The notes: generated from the sequence alone by a model not told the origin. A stretch of DNA of 64,000 nucleotides from Siphonodentalium dalli (GCA_032622095.1 CP136063.1:86901980-86965979); one strand, 5' to 3'; positions 8,869 to 23,133 are shown, counted from the first letter of the stretch. Program-made: numbers and translations.

Positions 8869-11800
8869 ATAATACAAGTCCGACCTCACTCGTGTGTTCT
8901 CTCTCAATTCAGCAGTTCCAAGCACAAAATTCACCATTTAGCAGACATGCCTTGAAATAGTGTATCATTTGCAGAATGAGGTCCTCCAAGAGTGAACTTA
9001 GTGAATCTTCCCCACACAGCAGGCTTGCATAACCAAATTCACCCTCTGGGGACCTCATTCTGCTTAGGCCTCATCTTCTGGGAAGTATCTACAGTCTGAA
9101 ATTAACATTGTTTTTGGTAAATTTTTCCCTTCTGTTCGGTTTCTATATCCTTAAAGGCCCACTTAATTTTCGAGTCACTGATTATTTGTTATAGTGCCTT
9201 GATATAGGGTTTTAATAACAATCTATGCCATAAAATATGATTAAGATACAATAATTCATCACCATTTGAATCATCTGTTTCTTAGAGGAGCGGCCAAATG
9301 CCAAAAGTGGTCGGATACCCCTACCCTCGGTAGAACAAGTTGAAACCAACTTTTTCTGGAAGGTAAATCCATATCATTTATGAAAATGATTCTTGGCCTG
9401 GCCGGAATTGGTGGCAGCTATGTATGGTAAGACTATTTGTGAAGGTACCCGACCGAAAAATTAGCCTGTTTTCAGCGGTTGACCAGCTATACACAATTGG
9501 TTAAAAGTTAAGCACATCACCAAAAACAGAACATTCTATTTGTTATTATTGGGTACATGGTGATACTAGATTGGAACGTTCTTATTTTTTCTGGTTTGTT
9601 TGAGATTTCACGACGTCATGGTATAGAATGTAACGTTCTGCATAAAAAAATCATGACGATTCAGATAAACTGTCGCCCGTTAACTCTGTACAAAACTAGC
9701 ACGCTCGAACTAGCTTATCACATCATATAGGTTTGGAAAGAATCGAGTATTTTCTACCAGGAGGTATGAACTTTATTATCCTGATCCCTACCAATCTTGC
9801 AATAATAGGCAAAAACTTAACCCTCCCCCCAATGTCATAAAATGCTGAGTATAGCCATCGCCATGGATTGGATCCCAGAATGATAGAATAGTGCGTAGTA
9901 TTTGATTTTCTTTAGTGTAGAACACGCATAACAAGTGTAAAATGCGAATTTCCAACAATATTCAGTATTAGAAGAGTATCAAAATCCAAGATGGCGTCCA
10001 ATATGGCGGTCTGTTTTATTTTAAGACTTTGTGAAGTGACATACGAAAAATCCAGAAAAGGAACGTCCCCAGTGGTAAAATCTATATTATTGTAATGACT
10101 ACATAGAATAACATTTCATATCAAACATTAATTTGACCATTAATACATCTTTTCAATTGGTAAAATAATAGGTAAAAATTGATCCCTCCATCCCATGTCA
10201 TAAAATTTGAAATAAAGTTATCGCTTGGGATTGGAACCACGAATGATAGCATGATGCGCAGTATTTTGTTTTATTTAATTTAGAACACATACGAAGTGAC
10301 AGGTATGAATTTCCATCAATATTCACTATTAGAAGAGAATGAAACTACAAGATGGCGTCCAATATGGCGTCCAATTTTAATTGTACCACTTGGCGACCGG
10401 ACATACGGACGAACTATAAAGGGGACATCCCCTGTGGCATTGTATATCATTGAAGTGACTACATAGACGATATTTCATATGGAACAGTAGTTTCACCATT
10501 AGTCCATCTTATCAGTTGGAGAATTAGTAAACAAAATATTAACCACCACCCAGTCACAAACGTCCATATAATGGCGGCACTTGTGACTATAGTCCAGAAT
10601 GCAAAGAATTAAGCAAATCGTTAGGAATTACTTTGCGTTGAATACAACGAAGAAACATAAAATGTCAAATTTGCATCCACATCTGGTCTTAGGAGACAAC
10701 CAAAATCCAACATGACGTCTAATTATAATGTCAACACGTTGCGTACAATGAATACGAAAGCCAGTCAAAATGTATCAATCGGCAGTTTGAAGAGATATAT
10801 TGTTTCGAGTGTGTGTTTATATTAGACGTCGAAATGTTGTGTTTGAGTGATGGTCGTAAGACAACATTTTTTTCAGATAAACCTTTGACATGACTGTCTC
10901 AAATAAACTTAATAAACTGTCGACCAGCTCCGTACGGGCAGGTAAACCGTGTCTTTCATGTTGCCATTGGTTTGGTAGTATCCTACATCACGTTCCAAAT
11001 GTCACACCCTTAGCTATGACGCAAGGATTAATACTGGATGGAAATTTGCATTTGTTGAATGTTTAGGCTGTATTGTTTAGCAATTATAAGGAACTTTATA
11101 TCAAATATTTGGAGAAAGACAAACCAACCAAAATAAAAAACACTTAGCGAAATTCCGAGAATGACTTAAATAGTTAATTTGCTGAATCGTGTATCGTGTA
11201 TCGATCTCCAGTGCGCATTTTGACTATTGTTTGACAATTTTATGTAGACAACTGGTAATAATAGAGGATGGTCATTAACCGTTACAAATAGTCATGCACT
11301 CGATGCGATACGAAGTGATGTTGTAATGTTCAATACTACCATATGACTATCATATAACTATTAATATATTGTGATAGTCTTGAATGTGCAGTCCTCATTA
11401 ACATGTCCTTTTGAATTTCCACCAACATTTTCAGAGAGCCTTGCAATAGTTTTGGCCAAATGAAACATTAAATAACAGAATCACTAACTGTTGTTATATG
11501 CAGTAACGCAAAAGACAAAAATGGCATACATTTTGAAATACAGCAAATAAGATATCTAATCGATCTCTGGTTTTGGGAAAGTGGGATATGAGTCCACGAG
11601 CAATCAAAGTTCACACATCATAGTAACTACCTATTAACGTAACACGGAAGTCATCATCGCACGCACACACACACACACAAAATGCTCTTTAATGGCATAA
11701 CACAATGTCCATATAATGCAATCAGCGTAAAAATAGGTTATAAATATGTGTTATAGTGATCTAGAGGTTGCTGGTTTGTATAATCGTCCGAGTTTCGGCT

Positions 11801-12388
11801 CAGCGTGATATAAGAGAATAACACCGCATACCTATGCATATAAGTTGTTCTCGCCTTATGTTGCTTGATGTGCATGTTTTTCCGTTCATTGATATTTTAG
11901 TCTCGACTAATATGTTAGTTAAATTGTTGTGAATGTCAATCGGATTCATATATGTTACAAACAGAAGATATTGAGTTCCCTGGCTAGACTAATGAAATTG
12001 AATCTTCTATATCTCTGGTGGATGTCATATCTGTATTAGTTCTTAGGGACGTGGGTCCGGACTACACGTGTAGTAATATCTCTCATGCTAATACATTGTA
12101 TTGATACATAGGTGATAGTGCGATAATCTCGCTGAACATGCACGTTAGTGTTCCATTTATGATTGCCGTTAGATTATATTCATAATCACGCAACTCGCTA
12201 GCAAACCAGAATGTCACTAAACAAAGTTGTTTTGTCCACGGTTCTTTTGAGTCAGGTGGCATTTGAAATGGATAAAATGGTAAGTAATGAAAAACTGTAG
12301 GCTAGTAGCAAATATAAACACAATTGAAATGGTGACAGGCATAAGGCAATTCACAATAAACATATATATTGATATATAGATATTCAAA

Positions 12389-12500
12389 TTGTGTTTATGG
12401 TTTGGTCTATGGCGACTAGGCCATATCACGACATACATTGTATTCTTATGGGTGGCGGAAAGACAGCGCCGATCTTACCGCGGAATCAATATACTCAAGT
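12389..12500. repeat. SINE-related fragment inside the giant foldback
   Basis: Contains TAGGCCATATCACGACAT followed by GGTGGCGGAAAGAC, matching the same order of motifs in the tRNA-derived SINE at 56430-56709 (AAGGCCATATCACGACAT, GGTGGAGGAAATCC). Only the 3' portion is present; no tRNA-like head was seen. Confidence 0.55.
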
Positions 12501-13288
12501 CAACACATAAACCACCTACCCCCAAACTGGCACAGATATTCGAAAGTTATTTTCACTTAACATGGACCTCATATCAGTGTTGCTGATCGGGATTCATAAC
12601 ACCTTCGTCGTTGATCTAGTGTTTTAGGGGGATACAAGTAAATGAGTGTAAATCAGAGTGATGTAATCAACTCAAAATCACTGGCATATAGTGTTGTGTT
12701 CTTGTTCACACAGTAGGGTCCTTTGCGTTTCTCAAGAAAAACTGGACATGCCATTGCTGTAAATGCATAGGTTCACATTGTATGACTCATATTCAATGAA
12801 AATGTGGGAATTATAAATGTATTTCTCATATCCATCTGTCTCTATGTTTCTATGAACATGTCGTCACTGGAGTCATGTTTAACCTTTAGTTACTGAACGT
12901 TAATTGAATGGTTGGCTATCAGAGCCATGTAGTTTTTATGATTGATAAAAGCAACTGTTGCTCATATTTATGAAGATAACATATATGTTGATTGCAATTT
13001 AATAATGGAAACACACATTCTAGCTAATACATCGCATAAGTAATACCATATGAGACGTTCTTTGCCCGCATATTGTATTAGTTGTTCACAAAGTGTTGAC
13101 ATTAAACTTAACTGCCATGTTGGCTGCCATTATGGCGCAATAGTGGGCGTGACTTCAAACTTTTGTTTCTTTATCGTATTCAGACCAAATGAAATCAGAA
13201 ATGTATGCTCATTTCTTTTTGGCCTGTACTACAATCCCCCAGCGCCCCATTTGTGTGGAAGTTTGTGACTGTAGGGGTGGTTAAGTTT

Positions 13289-15640
13289 TTAGCTCACCTG
13301 AGACGAAGTCTCCGGTGGAGCTATAGTCATCACTCCTCGTCCGTCCGTCCGTCTGTCTGTCCGTCCGTCAACTTTTTTTTTTTAAACATCTTCTCCTCTG
13401 AAACCATACCAAATTGGTTCATATTTGGTGTGGATGTTCCCTAGGTGACTCTCATTCAGATTTGTTCAAATGAGGTCACTGGGTCAAATAGTTGCGAAAC
13501 CAGGGCCATAATTCTATTCCTCCACAGTAATTCTTACAACAACTTCTTGTCCATAACCATTGTGCCGATTTAGCTAATATTTGGTATGGAGGGTCCTTGG
13601 GTGACTGGTGTTCAGATTTGTTCAAATGAGGTCACCCGGTCAATTAGTTGAGAAACCAGGGCCATAACTCATAGTAATTCTTACAATGACTTCTTCTACA
13701 AAGATATTGGGCCGAATTAGCTTATATTTGGTACTGAGGGACCTTGGGTGACTGGGAATCAGATTTGTTCAAATTGGGTCACTGGGTCAATTAGGGGCAG
13801 AGCCAGGGACATAACTCTAAAAACCAAAAAATTACATTTTTGCGTTTTGATCATATTTTGGGTGGATGTTCCCTAGGTGACTGTCATTAAAATTTGTTCA
13901 AATGAGGTCACTGTGTCAAACAGTTGCGAAACCAGGGCCATAACTATATTGCTCCTTGGTAATTCTTATAACGACTTCTTGTCAATAACCATTAAGCCGA
14001 TTTAGTTTATATTTGGTATGTGGGGTCATTGAATGACTGGGGTTCAGATTTGTTCAAATGGGGTCACTGGGTCAAATAGTGGTGGAGCCAGGGCCATAAT
14101 TCCCCAAAAAATAATAAAAAATTCAGGAACTCCTTGATCAATTTAACATACAAACAAAAAATATCACCCCCCCACATGACCCAGAACCCCACCCCAACCA
14201 ACATCATTCCACCCTATCTCATATCCTAACTCACAGGTAAATAAAGTATATTTATTTAAATTCCCATTACAAGGCAACTCTCCTATGAACTGATAGACAT
14301 AACACATGGCAAGGCAGATATAGAGATAAAGACAGCTTCTGCAGCCTTAGACAGAGTCCCCAGGGAGTGTATTCATGTCATCCATAATTTAAATGAGATT
14401 AATGGTGTTATCAATGAAGCACCCTTGTTGTTTATATTATCGCTCAGTGGTCATTAAAATCAGATTAATTTCATTTTCTCAAAGAGTGCCTGGCATTTGT
14501 AGAATGAGGTTCCCAGAGGGTGAATTTAGTGACGCTATCCTACACAGCACGCTAGCATAACCAAATACACCCTATGAGAACCTTATTCTGCTTAGGCCTC
14601 ATCTTCTGGGAAGTATCTATAGTATCAAATTTACATTGTTAGTTAAATTTCCCTTCTAGGAAGTTTCTGTATCCCTTAATTTGCAGAAGATAAAATTCAT
14701 GATTGAGGTGCCCAATGGGTGAACATCGCCAATTTCAACTGGGGAACTTCAATCTTATTCTAGGTCTTCCATAGCAGTTGAGGGCCTTATCAGAATGAGG
14801 TCCCCAGAGGGTGAATTTAGTGATACTAGCCCGCTGTGCAGGATAGCCTCACTAAATTCACCCTCTGGGTACCTCATTCTGCAAATAACAGACAGACTAT
14901 TTCAAAGCTTGATTCAAGGCTAGCATCACCAAATTCACCATTTGGGGACCTCATTCTGCTTAGGCCTCATCTTCTGGGAAGTATCTATAGTATCAAATTT
15001 ACATTGTTGTTAGTTAAATTTCCCTTCTAGGAAGTTTCTATATCCCCTAATTTGCAGAAGATAAAATTCATAAATGAGGTGCCCAATGGGTGAATATCAC
15101 CAACTTCAACTGGGGAACTTAATTTTTATCCTTATCAGATTTGTGAAAATGGGATCACAAAGTCAAATAAGGGCAGAGCAAGAGACTTAACTATTTCACT
15201 ACATAGTAATTCTTAAAATATGTTTGCAAGAACTAGTTGGCTCATATAGAATGGAATGTTCTTCCTTGACTGCAATTCAGATTTTTTTAATGGGGTCACC
15301 TGGTCAAGTAGGGGCCAAGCGAAGGACAGTTTCCCTCTTAATATGCTTCCTTCACAAGGACCATCAGGTCTATTTGACTGATATTTATGATATGTATGAA
15401 GGGTTCTTTGGTGTCTGGGATTCAAATTTATTCAGATGGGGTCACCAGGTTAAAAGGGTGGGACCAGGGACATAACTATATGTCTATAGTAATTCTTAAA
15501 ATGTCTTCTCAAGGGATTTTGGACTATTTAGCTTACATATAGTATGGAGGAATCAGGAAGATCCTTTAGTGACTGAGATACAGATTTGTTAAAATGAGGT
15601 CAACCTGTCAAGAAATGGCAGTCTATGGGGAGTTAACACT
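13289..15640. repeat. AGCTCACC interspersed repeat with tandem modules
   Basis: Starts AGCTCACCTGAGACGAAGTC, then a CGTCCGTCCGTC tract and a T run, followed by repeated modules of about 160-190 bp. Each module has GATTTGTTCAAATGAGGTCA, a CTGGGTCAAATAG element, CCAGGGCCATAACT and a TTTGGTATG motif. It is interrupted by a family A element at about 14475-15125 and resumes to about 15640. This repeat type is widespread in mollusc genomes (recalled). Confidence 0.7.
14475..15125. mobile_element. Family A MITE copy, internally duplicated
   Basis: Contains three inverted AGAATGAGGTNCCCAGAGGG modules, and the GTATCTATAGTATCAAATTT segment twice (14614 and 14981). It keeps the uninterrupted TATCCCTTAATTTGCAGAAG sequence that marks the insertion point of the giant foldback in its sister copy. 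Ends not resolved. Confidence 0.6.
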
Positions 15641-17861
15641 TTTGTGTCCAATAAAATCATAGAAATACCAAATTCATTAAAACATCTACCTTGGAACCAC
15701 CTGACTGATTGGTCTGACATACATGTATTGTGTTTTGGGTCCATGGATAATTGAGCTTCAAACATGTTTAAATGGTTTTAGAAAAAGGCGCTTGTGAGAT
15801 TGGAAATTTCCAACAATTGAGAAAGTTTGAGGTGTCGGTTGTGAAATTCCAACCTAAGACTTGGGAGTCTGGATCCCGGTCGGGAGGGGACTTGTTGAGC
15901 TGGAGGAGGGGGGTGATCAGTAGTGTACAGTTGGCAATTTCAAGGTGGTTTTTTACCAAGCTACATACTTGAAGTCTCTCTAGCCACATATCCTGTTTAA
16001 ATCTACTTCTTTTAAAGTGATTATGAAAAGTGCTCACTGTTTTGGTCTCCAGAGTCCCAGTCTTATCAGTCTTTGCAGTCTGGTGAGCGACCCCACAGTC
16101 ATTGACTGTCTTGTTTGTCTAATTATTTCATCAAGTGATAATATGGATTAATGCTGAATCTAATGTTTGATATGAAATATTCTATGTAGTCAGTAAAATG
16201 ATATATAATATACCACTGGGGACGTTCCTTTTCTGTATTTGTCGTATGCCGTTCACTAAGTTTTAAAATTAAAATTGGCCGCCATATTGAACGCCATCTT
16301 GGATTATGATACTCTTCTAATAACAAATATGGATGGCAATTTTCTCTGGTCAATTTGAATGTGTATTCTACATTAAATAAAACAAAATACTGCGCATTAT
16401 GCGATCATTTGTGGTTCCAATCCCAGGCGACAACTTTAGTTCGAATTTTATGACATTGACTGGCGGAATAAATTTTTGACTATTATTTTACCAATTGATA
16501 AGATGTATTATTGGTAAAACTAATGTTTCATATGAAATGCTATTCTATATGGTCATTAAAATAATATACATTTTAGCACTGGGGACGATCCTTTTCTGGA
16601 TTTTTCGTATGTCGCTTCACTTAGTCTTAAAATAAAAACTGAATGCCATATTGGACGCCATCTTGGATTTAGATACTCTTCTAATAGTGCATATGGTTGG
16701 AAATTCGCATTTTACACTTGTTATGTGTGTTCTACACTAAATAAAAGGAAATACTACGCGCTATGCTATCATTCTGGTATCTAATCCCCGGCGATGGCTA
16801 TACTTAGCATTTTATGACATTGGGGGGAGGGATAAGTTTTTGCCTATTATTGCAATATTTGTAGGATCAGGAAAATAAATTTAATACCTCCCGGTAGAAC
16901 ATATTCCAGTCTTTCCAAACGTATATGACAAGATAAGCTCAATCCAGCGTGCTAGTTTTGTACAGAGTTGACAGGCGACAGTTTATCTGAATCGTCATGA
17001 TTTTTTGACGCAGAACGTTACATTCTCCACCATTACGTCGTGAAATCTCAAACAAACCAGAATCAAATAACAACGTTCCAATCCAGTATCACCATGTACC
17101 CCATAATAACAAATAGAACGTTCTGTTTTTGGTGATGTGATTAACTTTTAACCAATGGTGTATAGCTGGTCAACCGCTGAAAACAGGCTAATTTTTCGGT
17201 CGGGTACCTTCACAAATAGTCTTACCATACATAGCTGCCACCAATTCCGGTAAGGCCAAGAATCATTTTCATAAATTATATATGTTTACCTTCCAGAAAA
17301 AGTTGGTTTCAACTTGTTCTACCGAGGGTAGGGGTATCTCGAAAACTAAAGCCCTTTTTGGATTTGGCCGCTCCTCTATCTGTGCCCATAGAAAATTAGA
17401 AAACAGCTGAAATCATAGAAAGATTACCTCCGTTTTGGCTCCCAGAATGCAACAGAATTCAAACTAAGAATGTATTTTCAATGGAAGTGGAGTAACTCTA
17501 TCTTTAAGATTTAGAGTTATTCCCCCTCTATTGAAAATAATACAATTTGAACTGCAATCCAGATGGAAAAAAAACCCAGTAAAGCAACAAAAACATGTTC
17601 AAAGTTTATTACACTGGATAAGTTGATAATACATATATATATATCTACTATATATTTTATATATGCGATCTGAGGGTTTGAAAATTAAGTGGGCCTTTAA
17701 TTTGCAGAAAATAAAATGCCCAATCGAGGTGATTATGGGTGAACATCAACTGGGTAACTTCAATCTGATCCCAGGTCCCCCCATTGCAGTCGAGGCCTAA
17801 GCAGAATGATGTTTTCAGAGTGTGAATTTGGTGACACACTATTTCAAGGCTTGTTGGTAGA

Positions 17862-20800
17862 CAAAAGGGCAATATATTTGCTCAACAACAAATCATGTAG
17901 TCCAAGTTTCCTTTGACTGAAACAAGCTTGTCACATCGGTGTAGTGCTGTTTTTAGTGGAATTTCCTTTTGCTCTTTTAGCACGGACTTGAAGCTAGTGA
18001 CCCGCTCATCTAAAATCACCAATAATTGTAATAAAATATGAAGATTTTATTGCAATAGTTGCATGTAATATAATATCAATAAATTAGCATGTGAGCTTCC
18101 AATATCCCAAGTATTAAGAGTACATTTTATACATGTCATTCACATGAAATCTGTATTAAATGAGTAATGACATATGGTACAGAGCTCAGCCAGTGGCTAG
18201 ATGGAGACAAAGATAACATCACTGGTGGCTATTTGTTTATCATATATGTAAAATTTGATTAATGGCATATCAGTTATAGCTATGGCCGAGGTATGTGTTA
18301 AACATCTACCGATCATGATGGGCCTCTCATTTAACTAACCAGTAATGGCACTGCTTACAATTTTAAAAGCCCATATCACCAATATTGTAAATTAAGCACA
18401 TTGAATGCATCAACATATTTGTTATTTGGTGCATTCAATTGTATGTCTGAACATGTCCGGTATTTTGTAAATGTAAACTAACGAGAGAATATGTGCCATG
18501 TTTAAAAAAATAATTGACTGGAAAATAGAGTAATACAAGCTTAGACAAAATTCTGCATGTTGTGAAAAATGTTAAGTTGGGGCTGGTTGGGGGGCGGGGG
18601 ATAACACCATAAAAAGTCTGAAATAAGCTCATAATCGTAGGTACTCGTACTAAATATGCGTAAAGTTTCCAAAACGAGAGGCCGATCACGATCGGCAGAT
18701 GTTTAACCCATACCTTGGCGATAGTAATTAGCTATTTTCAGCTTGGACGCTAAAATCCTATCTAAAAGGGCCACAATTCTGTTAAAAAAAATCAAATTAA
18801 ACCCAAATTATTAATTCTATCTGTATTTTGGGCTGAGAAACTTGCATTCAAAATTTGGTTTCAATCAGATAAATTTGTTTTGAGTTATTGCGGCATGCGT
18901 GAATTCCAAGTCAAAGAAGGGCTAAAACTCCGTTGAAAAAAACTGATCAAACCCACAATCGAACTTGGGCTGAGAAACACGTACAAAATTTGGTTCAGGA
19001 TCGGATAAATTTTGTTTGCGTTATCGCACCATGCATAACGTGTCCATGGACAGACGGACGAACGACGAGTGGTCAATCCAGACATCGAAGCTAAAAATCA
19101 ATGTAATAAATGAATCATTCAATAGGGGCAAAGAGTGTCAAAATAATCCAACATAAAATGAGATATAACAGAAAACAAGTATTGCTGTTAAAATATCGGG
19201 AATGTTGAAGGGTTAATTTTTAACAACAAAAATCCATACAAGTGAAGAGGAGAAACCTGGAGATATAATATAATGAATAAATGGATGGACAATATAATAT
19301 AGCCAGTACAATTGATGACCAGGGCTAATAATTTTAACTCTATAAAATTAGTGGACTGTACCAGGTATGTCACTTGAATATTGCTTTGATAGGTCATCAC
19401 TGGAGAGATACAAGTATATAGACAGCAGATACCTATGTGCAGTTGTGAGATCAGATTATAGGAATGTGAGACTTAAAAAAATACACACTGCTCACAACCC
19501 AGATGCTGACAGCTCCATTATTGGCTTGTTGATAAACAATTATCCCCAGTGTTATTTGTATGTATCCAACTAGCACTGGCCAAGAGGGAATGTTATCATT
19601 ATATTTCTAATAGAGTTGTCCACCACTCCACCATATGGCTATTAAAATGGCTTTGGGCTTACAGGTATATGTAAAACAAATGTCTCAACTTTGGATATTC
19701 ACATGATAATTTATTGATAGCATTATATTAAATGCAACTATTACAATAAAATCTTCATACAGGACATTACACCTAATTATAAATGTATAAAACTATCAAA
19801 TAGTGTTCATTTAATAACCCTGGTTCAAGGGTTAATTAAAACCAAAATCCATACAGATGAGAGTGCTAAGGAAAACCTAGGTACCATAAGAAATATGAGG
19901 TAAATCAGAAGAAACATATTTTACTTATTGCTTTGGATTAATTATTTCTAAACGAATCAATACCAAAAACTTGGCAGGAGAGGTGTGTGTCATCATAAAC
20001 CTACATATCAAATATGAACACAATTGGACAAAAAAGACTTTGGTTACAGCATCGGATAAGTCATGCCTATGTGCAGATGCAAAGTGTTAGTAATTTCTAA
20101 ACTGGAATAAAGTCATCAATCACAGTTTGACAGATGATAAACAGGTCTGCAAGGCACCAGTGGTATCATGTGTCCACAGCTATAAATTGTCTCATTCAAT
20201 AACAGTGCTCAGTGGGGTCATTTTCTCTTAAAACTTTCATAGTGCATGGCAAACGGGTATGAATTATAAAGGGTCATAACTCTGTTAAAATATATCAGAT
20301 CAAACCCATATTCGAACTTGATCTGTATTAGGGGTAAGAAATTCATATACCAAATTTGGTGTCGATCAGATGAAAAATGTTTGAGTCATCCTGGCTTGGA
20401 TGAATTCTATTTAAAAACAGAGTGGAAAGGGTTAAATAAACAATACCAATATCCATACAGATGAAGAACGTGCTAAGAAAGACCTAGGTAAGAAATATGA
20501 GGCAGAAGAAAATTATTTGACTTAGATGCATCGGATAGCATTTGTGTGCAGGGTTAATTATTTTCTAAACTGATCAACCAATCGATTCCAAAAACTATAC
20601 AGGTGAGGGGTGTGTCATTATAAACCTACATTTCAAATAATGCTTAGGTTACAGCATTGGATAGCTCATGCCTATGTGTGGATGCAAAGTGTTAATAATT
20701 TCTAAACCGATCGATACCAAAAACTATACAGGTGAGGGGTGTGTCATCATAAACATGCACATCAAATTTGAACAGGATCCGATAAAAAATACTCGAGTAA

Positions 20801-20992
20801 TCGAATCGGATAGCAAGTGTCTACAGACGGACGAACGATGGATGGTTGATCCGGACGTCAACATTATGTGTACCATACATGGTATGGGTACACATCAAAA
20901 TTTACTGAAAAATGTGGGAATACAAGCTCGGACAAAATAATGCATCTTGGAAAATTTCTAAGTTGGAAAAAGGGGACACCTGCACAAGCAAG
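17862..20992. repeat. Intergenic: foldback at 18278-18721 and tandem dispersed repeat
   Basis: No gene recognised. 18278-18335 (GGTATGTGTTAAACATCTAC and neighbours) and 18672-18721 are inverted copies bounding a small foldback. From about 18770 to 20900, modules of about 280 bp recur. They contain GAACTTGGGCTGAGAAAC, CCAAATTTGGTGTCGATC, a TACCAAAAACTATACAGGTG segment (20588 and 20717), GTGTGTCATNATAAAC, and ACAGACGGACGAACGA (19051 and 20823). Related pieces occur at 63430-63660. Confidence 0.6.
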
Positions 20993-22210
20993 TCCAGACA
21001 ACCTCATATAAATCAGATGGTACTAAATATCTCTGCCAAGCTTATAAAATTAGACCGAAACATGTAGCAATAAAAGCTCTGATTGCCCCCCCATAGCTCA
21101 TTGACCGTCAAGATGAACTGACATTTGAAGAGGGAATTTTTGCAAGAATATTATTTTCTGAAGTGATAAAAGGCCTTTTTTATCTATCAAAAAGTTGTTT
21201 GCTCAAATGGAGCATGCGTGCGATCGGCAAATGTGTATGTACAATATATATTTACATTTATAGTTGTTAGTAATCCGTCTATTCAGTCAGAACACTTGTT
21301 TTATGTTATTCTGCAATATTTTGATCTAAAAATAGAATTGTCTCACCTCGGCGACAGCAGCTTCCGATCAGCTGTTTGTACTGCTTATACACTGATGATC
21401 TCTGGTACACTTATGAACCACAATGTGGGGGGGGGGGGGGGGCACATGAAACTGGTTTCATCAAACTTTTGTCCGTTCACTTTTGAAGTTATAGCCCTCC
21501 ATCCCTATATCTCAAGATGGGATGTGAATTATATATGGTAAAGTTGTGAACCACAATAGGATGGAGGGTAGGGGAAATGGTCATAGAGTGGTGTGGTGAC
21601 GAAAGTGTTCTGATAGTCTGGATCAAGGAGAGGGGGTGTAGTTAGAAATTCAGTTGGGCACTGCCCTGCCCTAAGTCATCTAAATTGGGGAATCATAAAA
21701 CCAGTTAAATAAATATCTTTTTATTGAACAAAACAAACAACGGAACATGATTCCATGTCTGAAGTGTGTGAATAATGAATTGGTGCAAAATGGTGAACGA
21801 TGATAACAGATGAAATTAAAATAATTACGTCAGGACACAATAAATAAATTACTTGATTCTCGTTCTACTCTTTTGATAAATTTATATCATATCAACAAAA
21901 TGGAAAACAAAATTTGTATTTAAGAAAAAAAATTGTCATTGTTATTTCTGGAAATGAAGGTATAAAAAGATTGCAGCATGAAAGGCAAATTATTTCAAAG
22001 CTTCATTTTTACAGCTGAGGTAATAGGATTAGTTTACAACCTCAAAATATCTAAATCAAACACGCATTGTGGAGGTTTGAGAGAGGGAGGTGAGAATCGA
22101 GCAATATTTTTATATGGGGCCTGAAATGAATGTAATGCTCGACAGCTTTCACTCTTGTCAGCAGATGCCCCAAATGGACAGGTGCACACAACTAGAAAAG
22201 TTAGGGGTTC
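20993..22210. other. Intergenic, no gene seen; poly-G at 21427
   Basis: AT-rich sequence with a G run (21427-21442) and no credible exon. The 107-codon + frame at 21218-21541 is interrupted by the G run in its coding sense (poly-Gly) and shows no family resemblance. Confidence 0.5.
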
Positions 22211-23021
22211 TGAGTGTGCCTGTCATTTGCAGAATGAGGTCTCCAGAGGATGAATAGTAGTAATAATAATTACAATAATGACCAGTTTTATATAGCGATT
22301 AACCAATTGCATGCTCTAACACGCTTTTAAACATTACAATATTACCATGTCATTTGTACAAGCCAAACATTGAGCCGGCTGCAGCCATTGCAGGCACTGC
22401 TCTAGTTTGATCAAAACATGCTCTGTACCCAACAGTATGACAAGCTGAATGGTACTCGTTTAACGCATGAGTGGTGTGAAGCAGACACAGTAAGTGACCT
22501 TGCTCAAGGGTCACAACTTTGCATGGGATTTGAAACAGCGAGCAATCCGACAATTGCATGCCTCTCAAAGTGGCCAATCCACTGCTGTGAACCCATATCG
22601 TGAATACAAGTCCGACATGCTGACCATGGAGCTCCACGAAAAAGCATAGTGGGCTAGCATCACTAAATTAATCCTCTGGGGACCTCATTCTGCTTAGGCA
22701 TAATCTTCTCTGGAAAGTTTATTATAAAATTTCTATAGAAACTTCGTCCCATAGATACTATTTCTTTTTTTAGTATTTAGTTTCTCTATATAATTTGGCA
22801 GACGACACATAATTGAGGTTCCCAATGGGGGCACATCACAATATTCACCATTTGGGAACTTCAATCTGTGTCTATGTCTCCCATAGCAGATGAGGCAATG
22901 CAGCATGAAGTCCCCAGAGGGTGAATTTAGTGATGCTAGCCCGCTATGTGAGGTAGCATCACTAAATTCACCCTCTGCAGACCTCATTCTGCAAATGACA
23001 GGCACACTAAACTCAGGCTTG
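22211..23021. mobile_element. Family A MITE (CTGAG subfamily) with nested SINE-like insert
   Basis: The right end CTAAACTCAGGCTTG closes at 23021; the left end (CTGAGTGTGCCTGTCATTTG) is truncated at 22211. Between about 22256 and 22648 lies an unrelated insert. It begins with TAGTAGTAATAATAATTAC and TTTTATATAGCGATTAACC and ends near GTCCGACATGCTGACCATGG, and it interrupts the GTGAATTTAGTG module. The insert resembles dispersed repeats common in invertebrates; class unassigned. Confidence 0.6.
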
Positions 23022-23133
23022 GTGCTGATCTGAGGAAAATGAAGATGAAATTATGATAATGCCACTGAGAAACAAAATCAGAATACCAATGCAGTACCTC
23101 AGTTAACCCTTTACCCAACAGAAGGGCCCTGTG

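Larger units (their letters stand above)
9155..17696. mobile_element. Giant 8.5-kb TTAA foldback element (family C)
   Basis: TSD TTAA at 9151-9154 and 17697-17700; ends AGGCCCACTTAATTTTCGA and its inverse. Long inverted arms run about 9286-10560 and 16125-17380. They share, inverted, GAGGAGCGGCCAAAT, TACCCCTACCCTCGG, a block around TGGTGATACTAGATTGGAAC, and tandem modules of about 300 bp each containing AAGATGGCGTCCAATATGGC. The central 10.6-16.1 kb has no long frame; it holds a CA microsatellite (11664-11679), a SINE piece, the AGCTCACC repeat and another family A copy. Non-autonomous. Confidence 0.85.
8946..17853. mobile_element. Family A (hAT-like) MITE split by the giant foldback
   Basis: The left part (8946-9150) and right part (17701-17853) together form one family A element of about 360 bp. 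Flanks TTAGCAGA (8938-8945) and TTGGTAGA (17854-17861) look like an aged 8-bp TSD. It begins 77 bp after the RPL36 stop codon. Comparison with the intact copy near 14500-14700 shows it was opened at a TTAA. Confidence 0.85.

Noticed and set aside
22350-22637. 95-codon - strand frame
   Set aside because: Falls in the SINE-like insert nested in a family A MITE; no coding signature.
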